From: Fasciola hepatica
Taxonomy: Eukaryota; Platyhelminthes; Trematoda; Plagiorchiida; Fasciolidae
Assembly: GCA_948099385.1 (NCBI GenBank)
Contig: CANUEZ040000165.1
Coordinates: 9,208,001 to 9,272,000 of the forward strand
DNA length: 64,000 nucleotides
Direction: 5' to 3'
The notes below the pieces were generated by a model. That model did no database searches. It was not told the DNA's origin and saw only the letters and a program-made list of their open reading frames with translations. Below, piece by piece: positions 37,936 to 50,770 of this stretch; position 1 is the first letter of the stretch; every line of letters starts with the position of its first letter. A program made the position numbers and the translations under genes.

Positions 37936-40089
37936 TGTCTTGGGATTGTTGAACAATGAAATGAAAAGAAATTTCTTCGTGTCACGAGCTTCGCATGAAT
38001 CGATGGGCATATTCTATGGTCTTTTGAGAACACCAGGTCCGAATGAGGTCTAAGGTGTATCGAAGAACCGATGTGCCATATGTTGTGAATTTTAGAAATG
38101 TTTTAACGCCAGCAACAGCTTTGCCCGTGGAGATTATAATTACCCGATGTTTCGGTTACCATGGCTAACCCTTTTTAATGCTAGTTTCACAATCAGATGA
38201 TTCCAAGGTGGTCGCAACCTGTCACTGTGTGTGCGGGGAGGGTGTGTGTTTTGTATTGTATTGTATGATATTGAAGACTTTAGCGAGTTAATGGAAACTC
38301 ATATTTCAACCAAATTAAGGGAAAATTGATCACTGACAACTTAAAAAACGCTTAGGAAGGTACTATAGAGATAAAACTGGTTCTGTCCCCGAGGTTAGTC
38401 AGAAGTCCCTCTGTGACTTTTATTTGTATATGTATGTGCACGTGTGCGGTGGCTGGATGGTTCGGGCGTCGTTTTTGCCCATTCCTATTATCAATGTCAC
38501 TTATCGCGTTATCATTTGAGGTCAAATTGAAATTACGATCACGTGGCTGTCTGTTTATCACTCAGCTGAGTGCCCTCCCTGTTGACTGGACACTGATTAC
38601 CAAGGCCTCGGTATACAGGCGCTCTGAGTGCGTTCGAAATCCCAGTTGAAGAAATTTAGTGTTACATAATATGAGATTCATCGTACAGTGCGAGCGTGTA
38701 AACCAGTGAACACCATGGAAACACTGTACGTCTGTTTTATCATGTCACGGCACAAGGTTCGATCGTTGAGTATCGATCAATTTGGGCTAAGACCGTTTTG
38801 TTTATAGGTCTACATTTCTCTTTTCTCACGTGTTCCGTGATTCTGGTCCTCAGTTGTCTGCTTATTTGACCCAACATATTCAGCGGGTCGTTCTTTATAG
38901 TTGATCGTGTAAATACAATTGCTTTCGTCTTGTAAGTGAACTGGGTCCTTGACTTTCGTGAGGTATCCTTTCAAGGTATTATCAATGCGAAAAACTTACG
39001 GAAACTATCATCTTGAGGAACTTTTCTAGTCGCCTGTGAAGTTCCGCACCGATACTGGATACCGATAAAAGCCTGCCAGTCATGTTCCTTCATTTTTTGT
39101 CTTATTGGTTTCTCTTGCCTCATTTCACGTCAAGTTAAATGTGGTGAGTAATGGCTATCCTGGAGAATGCTGTTTAAGAAATTCATTTATTCCTTATGAG
39201 TGGTACAATCATTGTTTAGTTACGTTTTATTCATTGACAATGAGCTGAGTCAAAGTATAGATATTTGTCTCCGTGTGTAGGTTTTCGTTGAATGCTGGTG
39301 GTGAATTTTTGTGAAACGCTCACTTTCAGACGAGGGCCCAGAGTTCTGATGACTCCATCACCGTTTTCTATTTAAACCGTGAACCTAATGGAATTACATT
39401 GATTATTAGAACAATGAAGAAAATCACCTCTATGCCTGGATTTGTTACTAACAAAAGTGTCATTAACATCTCCCGGATATACACGTGGGAGATTGTGAAA
39501 TTAGGTTACTGTTCCTGGATTCCTTTGCATGTAGGAAGAGGTTGGCAAGGATTGGAAATGCGGGGTAGCCATGGCAACGCCTTTTGTATCTTCCTGTGTG
39601 GAGTTTGTTTAAACGCGAACTACGTGGTAGAAAAGCAGAGTTCAACATCCGTATTAATCTCGGGCGGAGTGAATGAAAAACAACTCCACTTCACAGAAAT
39701 ATCAGCGATCTATAAGAAATACAGAAAATATAGACTTTTTCTTATTGGAACACTTGCGTATAGAAAGACCACTTCAAAACTCGCGGCCGTTTCATCATTT
39801 TCTAGCTCAATGTTTGTAAAAGGCTGGTACAGCCAAGGCAAGATAGATGTGACTTACTGCCAATTTTTTGATAAGGTTTCAATGGAACTTTGAGATACTT
39901 CCTCTGGTCTGTAAGTCCCACAGCGGTGTGAACTAGTATATCCAGTTTGTAAGTTTTTGGTAGACCATAAAGTCTCCTAGATCCGTTCGTCTCTGGTGTT
40001 TAGGTAAATCATAGCGACTTACGGGAACCATTTCGGATGGAACTGGATCATGAGTGAATGGTGAAATCATGATGAATTTTGAATTACAG
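37936..40089. other. Intron 5, last part
   Basis: No gene supported. A 164-codon + strand frame (39399-39893) has no domain and no fitting splice sites. The end provides the acceptor of exon a6. Confidence 0.4.
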
Positions 40090-40201
40090 AAAACGTAAAA
40101 AATCAAAAAAGAATGTGGAAAATGCGGTGGATGAAGAATTGATTGCTTCTCTGAAAGAAAATCTGGCTACCGAACTGAGTGCAGCTGCAAAAGAGGAACA
40201 G
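40090..40201 (+). CDS. Exon a6 of the coiled-coil gene
   Basis: The exon starts after TTGAATTACAG and ends at GAGGAACAG/GTACGT. It is 112 bp, entering in phase 2 and leaving in phase 0. It reads KRKKSKKNVENAVDEELIAS, then LKENLATELSAAAKEEQ. A basic cluster comparable to a nuclear-localisation or RNA-binding patch is followed by a charged amphipathic helix. It continues without a gap into exon a7 (KEEQ to EAIIERM). The donor resembles that of exon a3. Confidence 0.82.
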
Positions 40202-41560
40202 GTACGTGATCGATATTCGGTGATTTGGTCCAGTGCATTTTTCATATCAGCTCATCAAATGACCTTGAGTTCTCGCACCGATCGATTTCCTGAGAAGAGA
40301 TCAGAAATTGCTATGCTCTTGAACATTAGTATTGCTGAAATATGAACCGTTCACGATGAAACAGCTGTATGAGAGTAAATTCTCTCGCTTCGTATATGTA
40401 CGTGTGTATATGCGTGTGAGCGAGCACGCATATTTTGACCAGTCAGAATAGGGACGGGGGCACCACACCTACGATGTCCAGGTGTAGATGCCAGATTCAA
40501 CCGATAGCAAACCAAGTGGAAAAGATTTTTGATATTCTGTGCCTCGATATTCCCTGTGGTTTCAGAGGTTGAGTTATTCTCTAGAATTCGTTCAACACCA
40601 GTTTGTGAAATGAACGCTGAGCCAAGAACTGCGTATTGAAAAGTCAGTTAAACTACATTGCACGATAAATGTCCGGGGCAGTTTTTCTACACTTGTGCGT
40701 GGTGCATACTCCAAGCAATACACCGTTTGAGTATGTTTGTTTAAAAACCCAATGCCCGAAAATAATGAGAGAAGAGAATGCAATAGAGGGAGCACAGTTA
40801 CGTCAATGCGGTAAAGACTAATTACCAAACGATACGTCCTGTTGACACAGTGAAGGTTCCCGCCAATGGACGGCGTTGACCTATAAAAACCTTCATAGTC
40901 TCTAATTTTCTACGGAAAAGAGCAGGGATTCAAACAGAATGATGTTGCCTGGTTAGAAGACGATGAGCAAAAGTTGACGGGTGGGATCTAATGGTTTGCC
41001 AACGTTGCTATCCCGTGTTTGACCTGACCTTGGATCCAATTCAACGTATGTTCCACAAATCGGCAAACTAATCGTCATTTATTTATTGTGATAGAGTGGG
41101 AAAATACAAATCATAAAACTATTTGGATGGTGGGATAGTTGTGAAACTCGTTCTTGTCGTAGGAAGCACATGCAGCTATTTCGATAGCATGAATGACAAT
41201 TTTTTCTACGTAACAAATCTATGCATTTTCACAAGGATGTCCTTTGATATTCTCTCGTGTTTGTTCGGTTGCAAAGATGGCATACCGGGGTTTTAACATA
41301 AACTAACGCCTTCTCGACTGTTCCGCCAGATCACCATCGCAACTGAACTTTTGGGATCTAATGGAGTTTTTCATTGCCATTCTTAGTCCCAGATTCCCAA
41401 ACATCTGCTGTAGTGTAATGGGTCTTTCAGGTTATGCGGTATGGTTCCACCAAGGCATTCATGCATCCGCATGCTGTAAGAAAACCACCCGATAAACTGA
41501 AAGCGTACTTTTGTGTGCGTCCAGCCAACGGGATTATCTCCTAGTATCCCTGGGCAAAAC

Positions 41561-41740
41561 TCATTCTAGACTTGACGAATAGGAGACATTGTAATCGAAT
41601 ATTTTTTTGCATGAATCCACACCTTTCGTTTCGTGTTTAAATCGGTCATCCGAAGTCTGTTTGTACGATTCTTGCGCGTGCAGATCCTCACTAAAATGCA
41701 CGTGGTCAAATGGGTGAATCGAAATATTGTTTTTGGTTGT
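41561..41740 (-). CDS. Candidate - strand exon (possible 3' end of the nested gene)
   Basis: After a good acceptor (pyrimidine-rich GTCGCCTATTCTGTCTC, then AAACAG), a - strand frame reads TTKNNISIHPFDHVHFSEDL, AQESYKQTSDDRFKHE and NVSYSSSLE to a TGA at 41561. The composition looks coding. The frame that would fit the phase of the nested gene's last clear exon (phase 2) is also open, to a TAG at 41566, so the frame and gene membership are undecided. Confidence 0.3.
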   Translation of the reverse strand, partial: TTKNNISIHPFDHVHFSEDLHAQESYKQTSDDRFKHETKGVDSCKKIFDYNVSYSSSLE

Positions 41741-42164
41741 CTGTTTGAGACAGAATAGGCGACAGACAACCCAATCTGTTATTGTGCTTGGATCTTAAAC
41801 TGTGGCCTAAGGGTCCTAAAATATTTAGTATTTAGGTGACGTAAAATTTACCAGCTTTTTTTGCATCCCAAAATCCACTCCATGAGTCAAAATAGAATCA
41901 GTGAGCTTGCGCTTGCGGGGTAGACGCATTATCAGTTAACATATCGTGGTATGATCAGTAGGATATGAATTACACAAACAGATATCGAATGATACAAAAT
42001 CAACAGTAATTCCTAGCCAAACGTCTGCCTGGAATACTAAGTACCTGAAACCAGTTCCGTAGCAATATACGAGAATCTGCAGCGAGATGAATCTGATCGG
42101 ACGAGTCATCGGAAGCACCTATTACCTGCGAGTAGCATGGTGTCGTATCTGGATGACAGGACAA

Positions 42165-42594
<430 letters not shown>

Positions 42595-43116
42595 GGCCGT
42601 AGAAGAAAAAGGGGATTAGTATGTTTCCTGTTGCGCTTTTTTCAGATTTTTCAATTCAGTTCAAATCAATTTGCACAGGACTTTGTGCGGCTAAAGCCAA
42701 TCGTGTGTCCAGATGGTTGTGTTGTCAGCGCATTATCCTAGCCTCCAACACTAAGTTTTCGAGACGGGAGGAGATGTTCGCCTGTCCAGAAGTAGACACT
42801 GGTAAGGATTTTGAGCGCCAAATTTTCATTTAGCTCAAATAGCTGAAAAGATTTTGTATTGGAAATCGCACAGTGAGTTTTGAACTGCCCGCGTGACCTT
42901 CGGACCGCACATGCGGCCTCAGTCAGAGAGACTTATTTGTACTCTGACTAAACTGTGATTGCCTCAGATCATGAACTACACTAAACTCAGGTTACGGAGG
43001 AAATTTAGGTAACAATTATTGTGGTTACCTTTTGTTATCATATTCTACCGTACGAGTGCATTAGGAATTTTTGAGTGTTATATCTAAAGGGTCAGCCTGG
43101 GTTTTTCTTTCATCAG

Positions 43117-43298
43117 GAAGCAATAATAGAACGCATGAAAATCCACGGGACAAAAATCGATCAGGAGAGAAAGAGACAAAAGATTGTTTTGGATGAACGA
43201 CTTCGTGAGGCTCGTGTCAAGAAATCGATCGGTGCAGATGCAGCCTATACAGAGGCGGTCGGTGACTTGATGGACCGGAAGAAAGAGCTGAACGATAT
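43117..43298 (+). CDS. Exon a7 of the coiled-coil gene
   Basis: The acceptor has a strong pyrimidine tract (GGGTTTTTCTTTCATCAG) and the donor is AACGATAT/GTGAGT. The exon is 182 bp, entering in phase 0 and leaving in phase 2. It reads EAIIERMKIHGTKIDQERKR, QKIVLDERLREARVKKSIG, ADAAYTEAVGDLMDRKKELN, ending in D and a split Met codon. This is the most strongly helical part of the protein, with heptad-like hydrophobic spacing and dense E/R/K, typical of a coiled coil. The LMDRKKEL word repeats one in exon a2, and L-x-ERL-x-x-(A/R) recurs in a8 (LHERLKNR). Confidence 0.87.
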
Positions 43299-44340
43299 GT
43301 GAGTTGGACGGAATGGGACTGAGTGTCACTTAAAATCTGATTCGTTTAAGCTAAAGTGAATAAATGGTTGCGAGACAACTCTTTTAGCCTGGTAATAATT
43401 CGTGTAGCTGACCATTATCCAAGAGAAGGGTTCATTATGATGGTTATGGTTTTTTGAGTAGTTCTAAATCAACATCTGGTTCTTTGTTGATCTATGCGGT
43501 GATTATTTAAAATGCACTGTTAATGAGACGTACGTAGTCTAAATGTGAAGCTCAGTTTTCATCCTGATATGAAAATTTGTGTTGATTTGCACTTGCATAA
43601 GCGTGATTTAGTCGATTCTCTTTTGGGTCCCGATAATTTTTTTTTCATTTTGAGCTGTGATAGCTGGTGGTCAAGTGTTCGTCATGGTGAAGTTTCGACT
43701 CTTTTGTCCCGGGTTAGAATTCTGCCTTCATGGGTTGCTGTCCTGTACGACAGCCTCCCAACAGCGGTGACCCTCTTCCTGTACTACTGCATTATTTCTG
43801 TTTATTAAACGTAATAGGAAGTAGATAATAATACTGTTGTTATTATTATTACTAGTAATACGCTGAATAAAAGACGTACTACTGACTGTTTGACGACAAA
43901 AGAAACTATATTGCCCCGGCAAATCATTCACTATAAAGATCAATCTCAGTAAGATCTTTTTGGGTTCTACTCATCTGTGTGATTGTGTTATGAAGAGAAC
44001 GTTGAGAGCCATCTCGGTTAGTCGTCCAAAGGTTGATGTCAAGGACGTACATTCTGGCATACTTCTATGATTTAAGTTCCTTGTAGAACTTGACGGATAT
44101 GCGTCACGCGTAATGACTGACTGTCAGAACGGGTGAAACGGAAGCGTATTGAGTGCCTCTTCTGGTAACACAAGTGGTTAGTTAGGTACTTCATTAATGT
44201 ACTTAATAATGTGATAGTCATCACTGATCAATTTCCTGAACAGCCGTCGCTAACACTGCTGATTTACTTGTGTTTTATTACTCGGTATTTGTACATGAGA
44301 AGTAGGAAATCAGATTTATGTAATATGACTCGTCATGCAG

Positions 44341-44520
44341 TTTCAACTCTCAACTCACCATTGAAGACAATGGAACCACTGTACAGCTGCTTCATCCTTG
44401 TTAGGAATCATCATGCATCAACAGAGCATCCATTCCGGCTCGAACCCAGAAAGGACGACTGTGAGTCGAACACCGAATCACCAGGCTATCCGAACTGGCT
44501 CTCAACGGTTTGTTGAACGT
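44341..44520 (+). repeat. SINE-like repeat, family A
   Basis: Shares ACCATTGAAGACAATGGAA, GTTAGGAATC, GGCTCGAACCC and CACCAGGCTATCCG with the - strand copy at 1740-1890, and the GAACACCGAATCACC block with 10285-10510. GGCTCGAACCC is a B-box-like core. Confidence 0.6.
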
Positions 44521-44749
44521 ATGATGTTTGTTATTGGGTTGATATGCCAGATCTTCCGAATCAGCCTTTCTTTCGAGGTCCCTGGTAACCCATGCATCCG
44601 CAGATGTTTGCTAACAAGCTAGCTGTATCATGGGTTGCGCCTGGAGGTTGACTGACTTTACAGAATGGATCGTTTGTGAATTCGACAAACAGGTTGTCCG
44701 GTCATCCATTTTTTGTCTCCAATTACGAGATCGGTAGTAAGGCCTGGAG

Positions 44750-44935
44750 TAGGTGAATCATCAATCGCCGGTCAACCGTGGGTGTTGACAGAAATCCGCT
44801 CTTCCCTGGCTGTCTACCGCATTTGATCAGTTGTGGGTTTGTGGTTTCTTCAGTCCAAGTCCCAAGGTTTTGATTGCTGACGGTTGGAGGTAGCACCATT
44901 AGCGTTATACCACCTACCACTTCCACAACATTCGT
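44750..44935 (+). repeat. SINE-like repeat, family B
   Basis: Shares GAAATCCGCT, GATCAGTTGTGG, GTGGTTTCTTCAGTCCAAGTCC and CAAGGTTTTG with the other family B copies. Confidence 0.5.
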
Positions 44936-45589
44936 GCCAACACACGTGAACACCAGCTAAAATCTGTGACTTTTTTACGTGATTTTATTATGGCTAAACT
45001 GACTTCTACCTCTGTCCAGAAAATTGCAAAATTCCACTCCGCCGGTTACAGTGCATGTCCATCACATTCATTGAAATCTGAATGTTCCGGTGATGACGTT
45101 GGTTCTATGATGTAGATTAATATCAATGAGGTCAAATATGTTTGTTCTGTGTCGGAATTAGGAGAATGAGGAACATCGGCAACACCGATAAATATCGACA
45201 GGCTCTGTAGGTCTGCAGTTTTAAAACGTCACCTGTAGAGCACCATTTAGACAAGTCGTTTTAGGCATTTTGATGTAAAGTTTGAAGAAGAATCTTGACA
45301 GTATTGTGAATTACTAACCCAGTGCTATCGTAAGATTCAGTTTTAATTTCTGAGTTCACCCCCATCAGTTTATGAAGACGGAAAACCATAAGCGGAAACG
45401 GCAAGGTCTTTTAGTTGAATATTCCATCGAGTAGTCGTGGTACTAGGGTACTCAGCAATGGGATAATCTGATGAAATGCAAGCGTCCTATTGATTGCATG
45501 TCCGACACAGGACTGCACTGAAGTGACAATCAGAAATAGGTCTAAATAGGGATTTTGGATAGATCCCCACTTTCATATTGAAATTTTGT

Positions 45590-45830
45590 GTAATCGGTAG
45601 TGGTCACACGATACAAGTCTCCATCACCTCTGCGGAATGAGTCCCGAATCCCGTCGACATCGGTCACATTTGTGATTGACAGCCGATCAGTGTCACCCGG
45701 CTCGGTACCATATATGAAGTGATAGAACCTTATGTGGTTCTCCACTCCAAGTGACAAGGTCATGGTTGCTGGTTCTTTCTGTCAGTGCTGTGGACTTTTG
45801 AGACTATGAGATATGTCTCGGTTCCCTCGT
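45590..45830 (+). repeat. SINE-like repeat, family B
   Basis: Contains CCTTATGTGGTTCTCCACTCC and CAAGGTCATGGTTGCTGG, matching 12410-12615 closely. It lies about 430 bp 3' of the nested gene's last clear exon. Confidence 0.6.
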
Positions 45831-46265
45831 GCTTAGTTTTGGGATAAAAAGCTAGGCTGACAAGAAAATCCCCATAAAATTATTGATCAAAAGATAATTT
45901 ACAGATCCTTCTTTTTAGTGAAGAAATATTTTCGAACATTAATAACAGTTTGTGTAGTGCCCCATCAAAACCGCAATCGGGTTTTTCTCCGACTAATATT
46001 CAGCCTCTGGTTGATTTTGAATCACCATGAATAACTTTGCTAGAGCAGCACTACTGGCTGTTACCTCTCATCAAGAACCTCACTCGGAAACAAAATCTAT
46101 AAGTACGAAAAAGCAAGGAAGGAGATATCGATGATAATATTAGTGATAATACCGAATGATTACTACTCTCAGTTCTTAAACACGAAGTGACTAGGTCTCT
46201 ATGGCATCAATAATGAAGCCTTACACGTTCTCCCTAGCCACTTCCACTGGTCAGGTTTCTAATAC

Positions 46266-46411
46266 CTTTCATCTTTATCTTCCCCGAGATAACCAGCCTC
46301 AGGGAACGCAATACACTGTGGAAGTCTTTCCGGGATCATCCACGACGAGTGATAAAATCTTCTTAGTCTGGTATCATTTAGTGTTTGCTCTAGCGATTTG
46401 TTCCATATGTC
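46266..46411 (-). CDS. Nested - strand gene, exon b4
   Basis: The acceptor is excellent (CTGCTGCTGCCGCTGTTGTGCAG/GAC) and the donor is GATGAAAG/GTATTA. The exon is 146 bp, entering in phase 0 and leaving in phase 2. It reads DIWNKSLEQTLNDTRLRRFY, HSSWMIPERLPQC and IAFPEAGYLGEDKDE. The composition is that of a folded protein (Trp, Tyr, Pro and Cys present) and not a repeat. The next exon downstream (lower coordinates) is not resolved. I do not recognise the family. The gene sits on the opposite strand inside the intron between exons a7 and a8 of the coiled-coil gene. Confidence 0.7.
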
Positions 46412-46601
46412 CTGCACAACAGCGGCAGCAGCAGCAGATCTGGAAACCACCGTCCGGACAGTGCCGTTGATCAAAACTAGCACTGACAATCAGCGCTTAT
46501 CGGAACCGAGTACGGTTTGGACTTTTTCGAAACAACACGCATCACCCGATTTTCCATGTCAGTGAGAAAGCCATATTACGGAATATTAGACAATTACTCA
46601 C

Positions 46602-46750
46602 AGATTCGAATCCATGAAAGTTGCCGTCGGAATATTTCGTTAATGCCCCGTTCCGAAAGTGAACATCCACTACGCTAGTCGTCCTATCAAGCGTGTACTG
46701 GATGAGATTATTTTGTCTGATTAGCGTTCCCTCATCCAAAAAGAAGCTAA
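46602..46750 (-). CDS. Nested - strand gene, exon b3
   Basis: The exon lies between AGAGAATTCCAG/TT and TTCGAATCT/GTGAGT on the - strand. It is 149 bp, entering in phase 1 and leaving in phase 0. It reads SFFLDEGTLIRQNNLIQYTL, DRTTSVVDVHFRNGALTKYS and DGNFHGFES. The short VDVHFRNGALTKYSDG segment looks like beta hairpins. The junctions with b2 (Val codon G/TT) and b4 are phase-correct. The donor is close to consensus. Function unknown. Confidence 0.75.
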
Positions 46751-47088
46751 CTGGAATTCTCTTAGCTGAGAGACTACAATAACTGTATTGTTCATTTGTC
46801 AGTCAAAACACAAGGAAAGTGTATCAGATACTACAAATGGCAAAATAGTATGAACCTAAACAGGAGATTGTGTTTCAGTAAGTGAGAGGGTAAAAGAATA
46901 ATAAACTACTTATGCAGTTTAGTAAGTGATTCAGTTCTTATTTTCATCTCATTGGTCAGTATACGAGCCAGAGACGGGATGGATGAGTTTTCTTAACATA
47001 TTTGTTCGAGCAGATATGTGCAGGAATGAACAAAGGGTGGATAAATATGAACGACACACGGATAAGCTTTTGGTACATGGATGAGTAC

Positions 47089-47246
47089 CCTCCTGGAACA
47101 TCTTGTGGACTAACGTTAAACAAGATTTGAAATGCGGATCAACAAGTTCCACCGAAAGATTATCGATAGGGATAAAGTAAACACTACTCCTTCTTGTCGA
47201 ACCGCATTGCAGCGCCATAAGGTCCTGCTTCAGAAGATCGGAAAAA
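47089..47246 (-). CDS. Nested - strand gene, exon b2
   Basis: The exon lies between ATATTCCATTGCAG/T and TTCCAGGAGG/GTACTC on the - strand. It is 158 bp, entering in phase 2 and leaving in phase 1. It reads FSDLLKQDLMALQCGSTRRS, SVYFIPIDNLSVELVDPHFK and SCLTLVHKMFQE. The ATG visible inside is internal. The open frame continues past the donor, but the retained reading loses protein-like composition, and b3 fits only if the donor is used. Function unknown. Confidence 0.72.
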
Positions 47247-47542
47247 CTGCAATGGAATATTAAAACAAATTAGCAAGGACGCACTGGAAGATGAGCCTGG
47301 AAATAACTGATTTTGATGTCTTCGTCATTAGTAATTAGGGATTTAGAATGAAGAAAAATAGAATCTTTCGAAAGTGTGTGCAAAATATTGAAAACCTACT
47401 GAAGTCAGTTTAAGCTGTTCATTTTCAAATCAGATTGGGATGAAATTTGTTCTATCTGAAATTAGTTTTCATCGAAGTTTCTAGAACGCGGAGGATCGGT
47501 AGTGGCCTGACAAAAAACAAAATAGTCAGGGTATTTGATTAC

Positions 47543-47587
47543 CTCAGATGGGGAGGATATTGGTAGGTCACTGATATGAGTCGAAAA
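47543..47587 (-). CDS. Nested - strand gene, exon b1 (45 bp)
   Basis: A short exon with a strong acceptor (TGCTGTTCTGTCTCTCTACAG) and donor CCATCTGAG/GTAATC, phase 2 at both ends. It reads FRLISVTYQYPPHL plus a split Ser codon completed by exon b2. Upstream exons must exist because there is no start codon; they may lie among the - strand candidates above 48 kb, but no phase-verified partner was found. Confidence 0.6.
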
Positions 47588-48306
47588 CTGTAGAGAGACA
47601 GAACAGCACTCTGGATTAGTCTATAGTTGTTGACAACATGTTTGGGGTGTTTCTGTCTGATAGTTAGAGATTCACGGAAAAATTCTCGAGGTGATTGAAA
47701 AGTACGCGCTTTGGGAGAAGAAAATGGGGTACTGAGTCGAAGGCTAATTAAATAATTCCAAAATTTCCAGATTGAGAGTAAATTCATTCCATGTTTTGGA
47801 CAGCTATGATAACCCTCTTCAAGGTCCTGGAAACTGATATTTATTCCCCAAAAGGAACACGTGAACGTACGACAGCTTGGTAAATAAGTTCACAAAATTT
47901 ATAGTGGAGAGGTTGGCTACTGGATTACTTGTCAGTAGGCGGAATTACATTCCGAACTTTATTGACTGTCACTTTGCGGTTCCGTAAATGCGAAATTAAA
48001 TATTGAGGAAGAGTAGAGCAAGAACTGTCAACCCATCGGGGTTGTTGTTCTAGGCAAAAAATGATGAATCAATCAATCAGTTTTGTTTACTGAAATCATG
48101 TGCTCAATAAGGTACATGGTTCGAGTATCAATTATTCTCTGACTAAACGATAAGAATGCACCGTTGTTATCACTGTGCGTAAAATAAGCTTGAAGTTCTT
48201 TCAGAAAAACTGACATCAGTAACGTCATTCTGTTGGGTATATAAACTTGCCTTACTATCTGCTTGGAGAGGTGCGTGACCCCCTAAGAATCTTCATTACT
48301 TTACAG

Positions 48307-48489
48307 GCATGAGCTAGATCGTTCGAGGCAAGAGCAAGCATTGCACGAGCGACTTAAAAACCGGAAGCATCTGAATGATGTGGAAAATGAAATGCCGGTT
48401 GATGTCTTATTGAGTAATCGAGCCGATGTTGTGGAAGGAGAAAAACCGAAAAGAACAAAGAAACATGCCAAACGCGAAACGAAAGCTGT
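48307..48489 (+). CDS. Exon a8 of the coiled-coil gene
   Basis: The exon lies between CATTACTTTACAG/G and AAAGCTGT/GTAAGT (consensus donor). It is 183 bp, phase 2 at both ends. It reads HELDRSRQEQALHERLKNRK, HLNDVENEMPVDVLLSNRAD, VVEGEKPKRTKKHAKRETKA and a split Val codon. A coiled-coil first half changes to a Lys/Arg-rich second half. It completes the Met codon split at the end of a7 and joins a9 in phase. Confidence 0.87.
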
Positions 48490-49561
48490 GTAAGTCTACT
48501 TTGAACTAATGTTTATAAATACATGCGGTTATAAACTTGAGTGTGACATTTGGGACCGATTTCCAAATTTATTACAAACTATGGGAAATAATCAGCTGTG
48601 GTTTCAACCGTTTTTATACTAAACATTAGTTGATCTTCTGGTTTACTGATTCAACTACTAACTGTTCACATAGTTGCTCAAGCGGATGCTTTATATTATA
48701 TTTGCTGATGGAACAATTGATCGTTTGATTCAGTGACAGTGGGGCAGACTAATTGAGGCGCTACAGGAAGTCACTACAGACAGTAGATTTTATTGAAACG
48801 ATTGTAACCTGTGTCTGTTTGAGATTTGAGAATTTTCGTTATTCCGCGCTCACGATATTCAAGGAAGACCGGAGGAGGTGAACTGGAAGCTCTCCAGTTA
48901 GGATGACCACGTAGAACACACTTTCGAAAGGTAGTCTGACATTGGATTGGTGTTTCAGGACACTCAGGGAGGGGATTTTCTGGTTTATACCCGGCTAGGA
49001 TATTTGTCAACACTGTTTTCATTTTAAAAGTACATTTCGTGTTCCACTTTATGTTTCGTAAAATAACCGCCCATTAACTCTGGTGAGAAAACGTTTTTCT
49101 TCCGAACCATCTCGATCTAATAGTACAAAAACGACAGTTTACTTATGATTCATGGTGGTGATACCGAAACCCTAACTTCTGATTTTATTGGTCCGCCTGG
49201 TAATCGTAATCAGCTCTTCTGATTGGTTGGTCTGGCTGCGAACTCAGTTGGCTGATTCAGTCCAGAAGACAATTGGAAAAGAATTGATTCTTCGGTCTAC
49301 TTTGTTCGCTCCAATCATGTCCTCGATTTAGGACAAGCAAAGGTGTGTTGGCTTCTAGCCAAACCACCTTGCTATCCACTAAACGAACCAGGTCATCTAC
49401 TGAGAATGTGCCAACCCATTGCTCTACAGTGTGGTTTCCGGCTTCAAGGTATATGCGCAGTATGTTGCGCGGCCTCGGTGTCATATCGATGAGCATTCAT
49501 ATTGTCACCCTCTGATAAAAGCAATAATTTTCAAACACCGACTGGGATTATTTTAGTAACG

Positions 49562-49924
49562 AGGTCGAAAGAACGCAAGGTTTACAGGGAGAAGAAAGAA
49601 TCGTGGACTGCTGAAGGTATGCATGACGCCCTACGGAATTAATGATTCATCTGAGCATGAACCAACTGAGGATTTTGCTTTGGAAAGTGGCACATTAAAT
49701 TGGACCTCTTGAAAGCCGTAGACTCTGCGTGGTGCGATAGTGTAATACATACCGAGAGGATTTTCAGACTGACGTCGCATGATTTGGAAGACACATACGA
49801 GCTTACAACAGAGGATCTAGAACTAGAGTGTGATAAGTTTCACAAAAAGCAAGAAGCTGTTTGGGAAAGTGAAATAGATCAATATTTCGCGTCTTGTATC
49901 AACTCCACGGACCAGTTTTTTTAA
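49562..49924 (+). pseudogene. Unexplained coding-like stretch, possibly pogo/HTH-psq transposase remnant
   Basis: Three successive + strand frames look coding but are separated by stops: RSKERKVYREKKESWTAEGM then HDALRN; DSSEHEPTEDFALESGTL; and LDLLKAVDSAWC to ELTTEDLELECDKFHKKQEA ending at a TAA at 49922. The order Y-x-x-x-x-x-W-T-x-E-x-M-x-x-A-L, then A...TL resembles a psq-type helix-turn-helix as found at the N-terminus of pogo-like transposases. An alternative is a cryptic or alternative exon of the coiled-coil gene: the preceding TTTTAG is acceptor-like, but the reading frame soon stops. Confidence 0.35.
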
Positions 49925-50041
49925 TGAATTTAAGAGGTTACTGTTGATAACATCAATTAAAAATGGTTGCTCATTCAGTCTCCTGTAAATCTAATAGAAA
50001 TTATTTACACTGATTTCCTCCTCATTTTCGGACTGTCCTAG

Positions 50042-50144
50042 TGATTTGGGGGATGCAGAAGAAAGTATAGAAAAAATCAACACGGAAAACTCCGCACCAT
50101 CAACCCAGACGACCGTAAACGAACTCGATGAAGCAGAGGGGAAG
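50042..50144 (+). CDS. Exon a9 of the coiled-coil gene
   Basis: The exon lies between TTTTCGGACTGTCCTAG/T and GAGGGGAAG/GTACGT. It is 103 bp, entering in phase 2 and leaving in phase 0. It reads DLGDAEESIEKINTENSAPS, TQTTVNELDEAEGK. It is acidic and Ser/Thr-rich, probably a disordered linker between the coiled coil and the basic C-terminus. The phase matches both neighbours. Confidence 0.82.
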
Positions 50145-50770
50145 GTACGTCCTTGTTGTTATGACGTATACACCAATCGTGTTCATCGCTGAGCAACCCG
50201 AAAGTACTGTTTGTGTACAGACAAGGCCGATGCATCCTCAAAATGTTTTGAATTGGTTTTGACTACTGACCTCACTTTTTAGTAGCCAATTGTTCAGAAT
50301 GAATCTTGTGGAGTAAACTCGCTCAACGCTGCAATGGCGTAAATGAATGCAGTTCTGTTGCTTTTACGGAGAATTTTTATTTCGGTTAGTATGGGACTTA
50401 ACACTGTTTGTTGAAATGCAGAATCCTACCCTTTATTTAGTGGGACGATTATTCAACATCACGGCATGATTTTCGTCCATTTGATGTTATTTTCACCGTT
50501 TTATACCCCACTAGGTTTCTTGTTTGCCAAAATCTTATTTAGGGTCGAATCCAGTATTACATAATAAGTGTGCGTGCAGAATCAAGCAAAATATGCCAGA
50601 AATTTAGGATGGCTCTCTCGGTTCTCTAAAAACTTAGAATTATTGTCTCACAAAAGCGTCTTAGAAAATTCGGAAACCATAGTGATTGACGAAAAACAGT
50701 TGACTAACCTAGTCTGCTTGTGAAATTCAGTGATAGTTAATTGATCTAGACGGTAAAGGAAGGTGATCCT

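Noticed and set aside
39399..39893. 164-codon + strand open frame
   Set aside because: No recognisable domain, no splice sites in a fitting phase, and it lies in an intron just before exon a6. A frame of this length can occur by chance in 64 kb of this composition.
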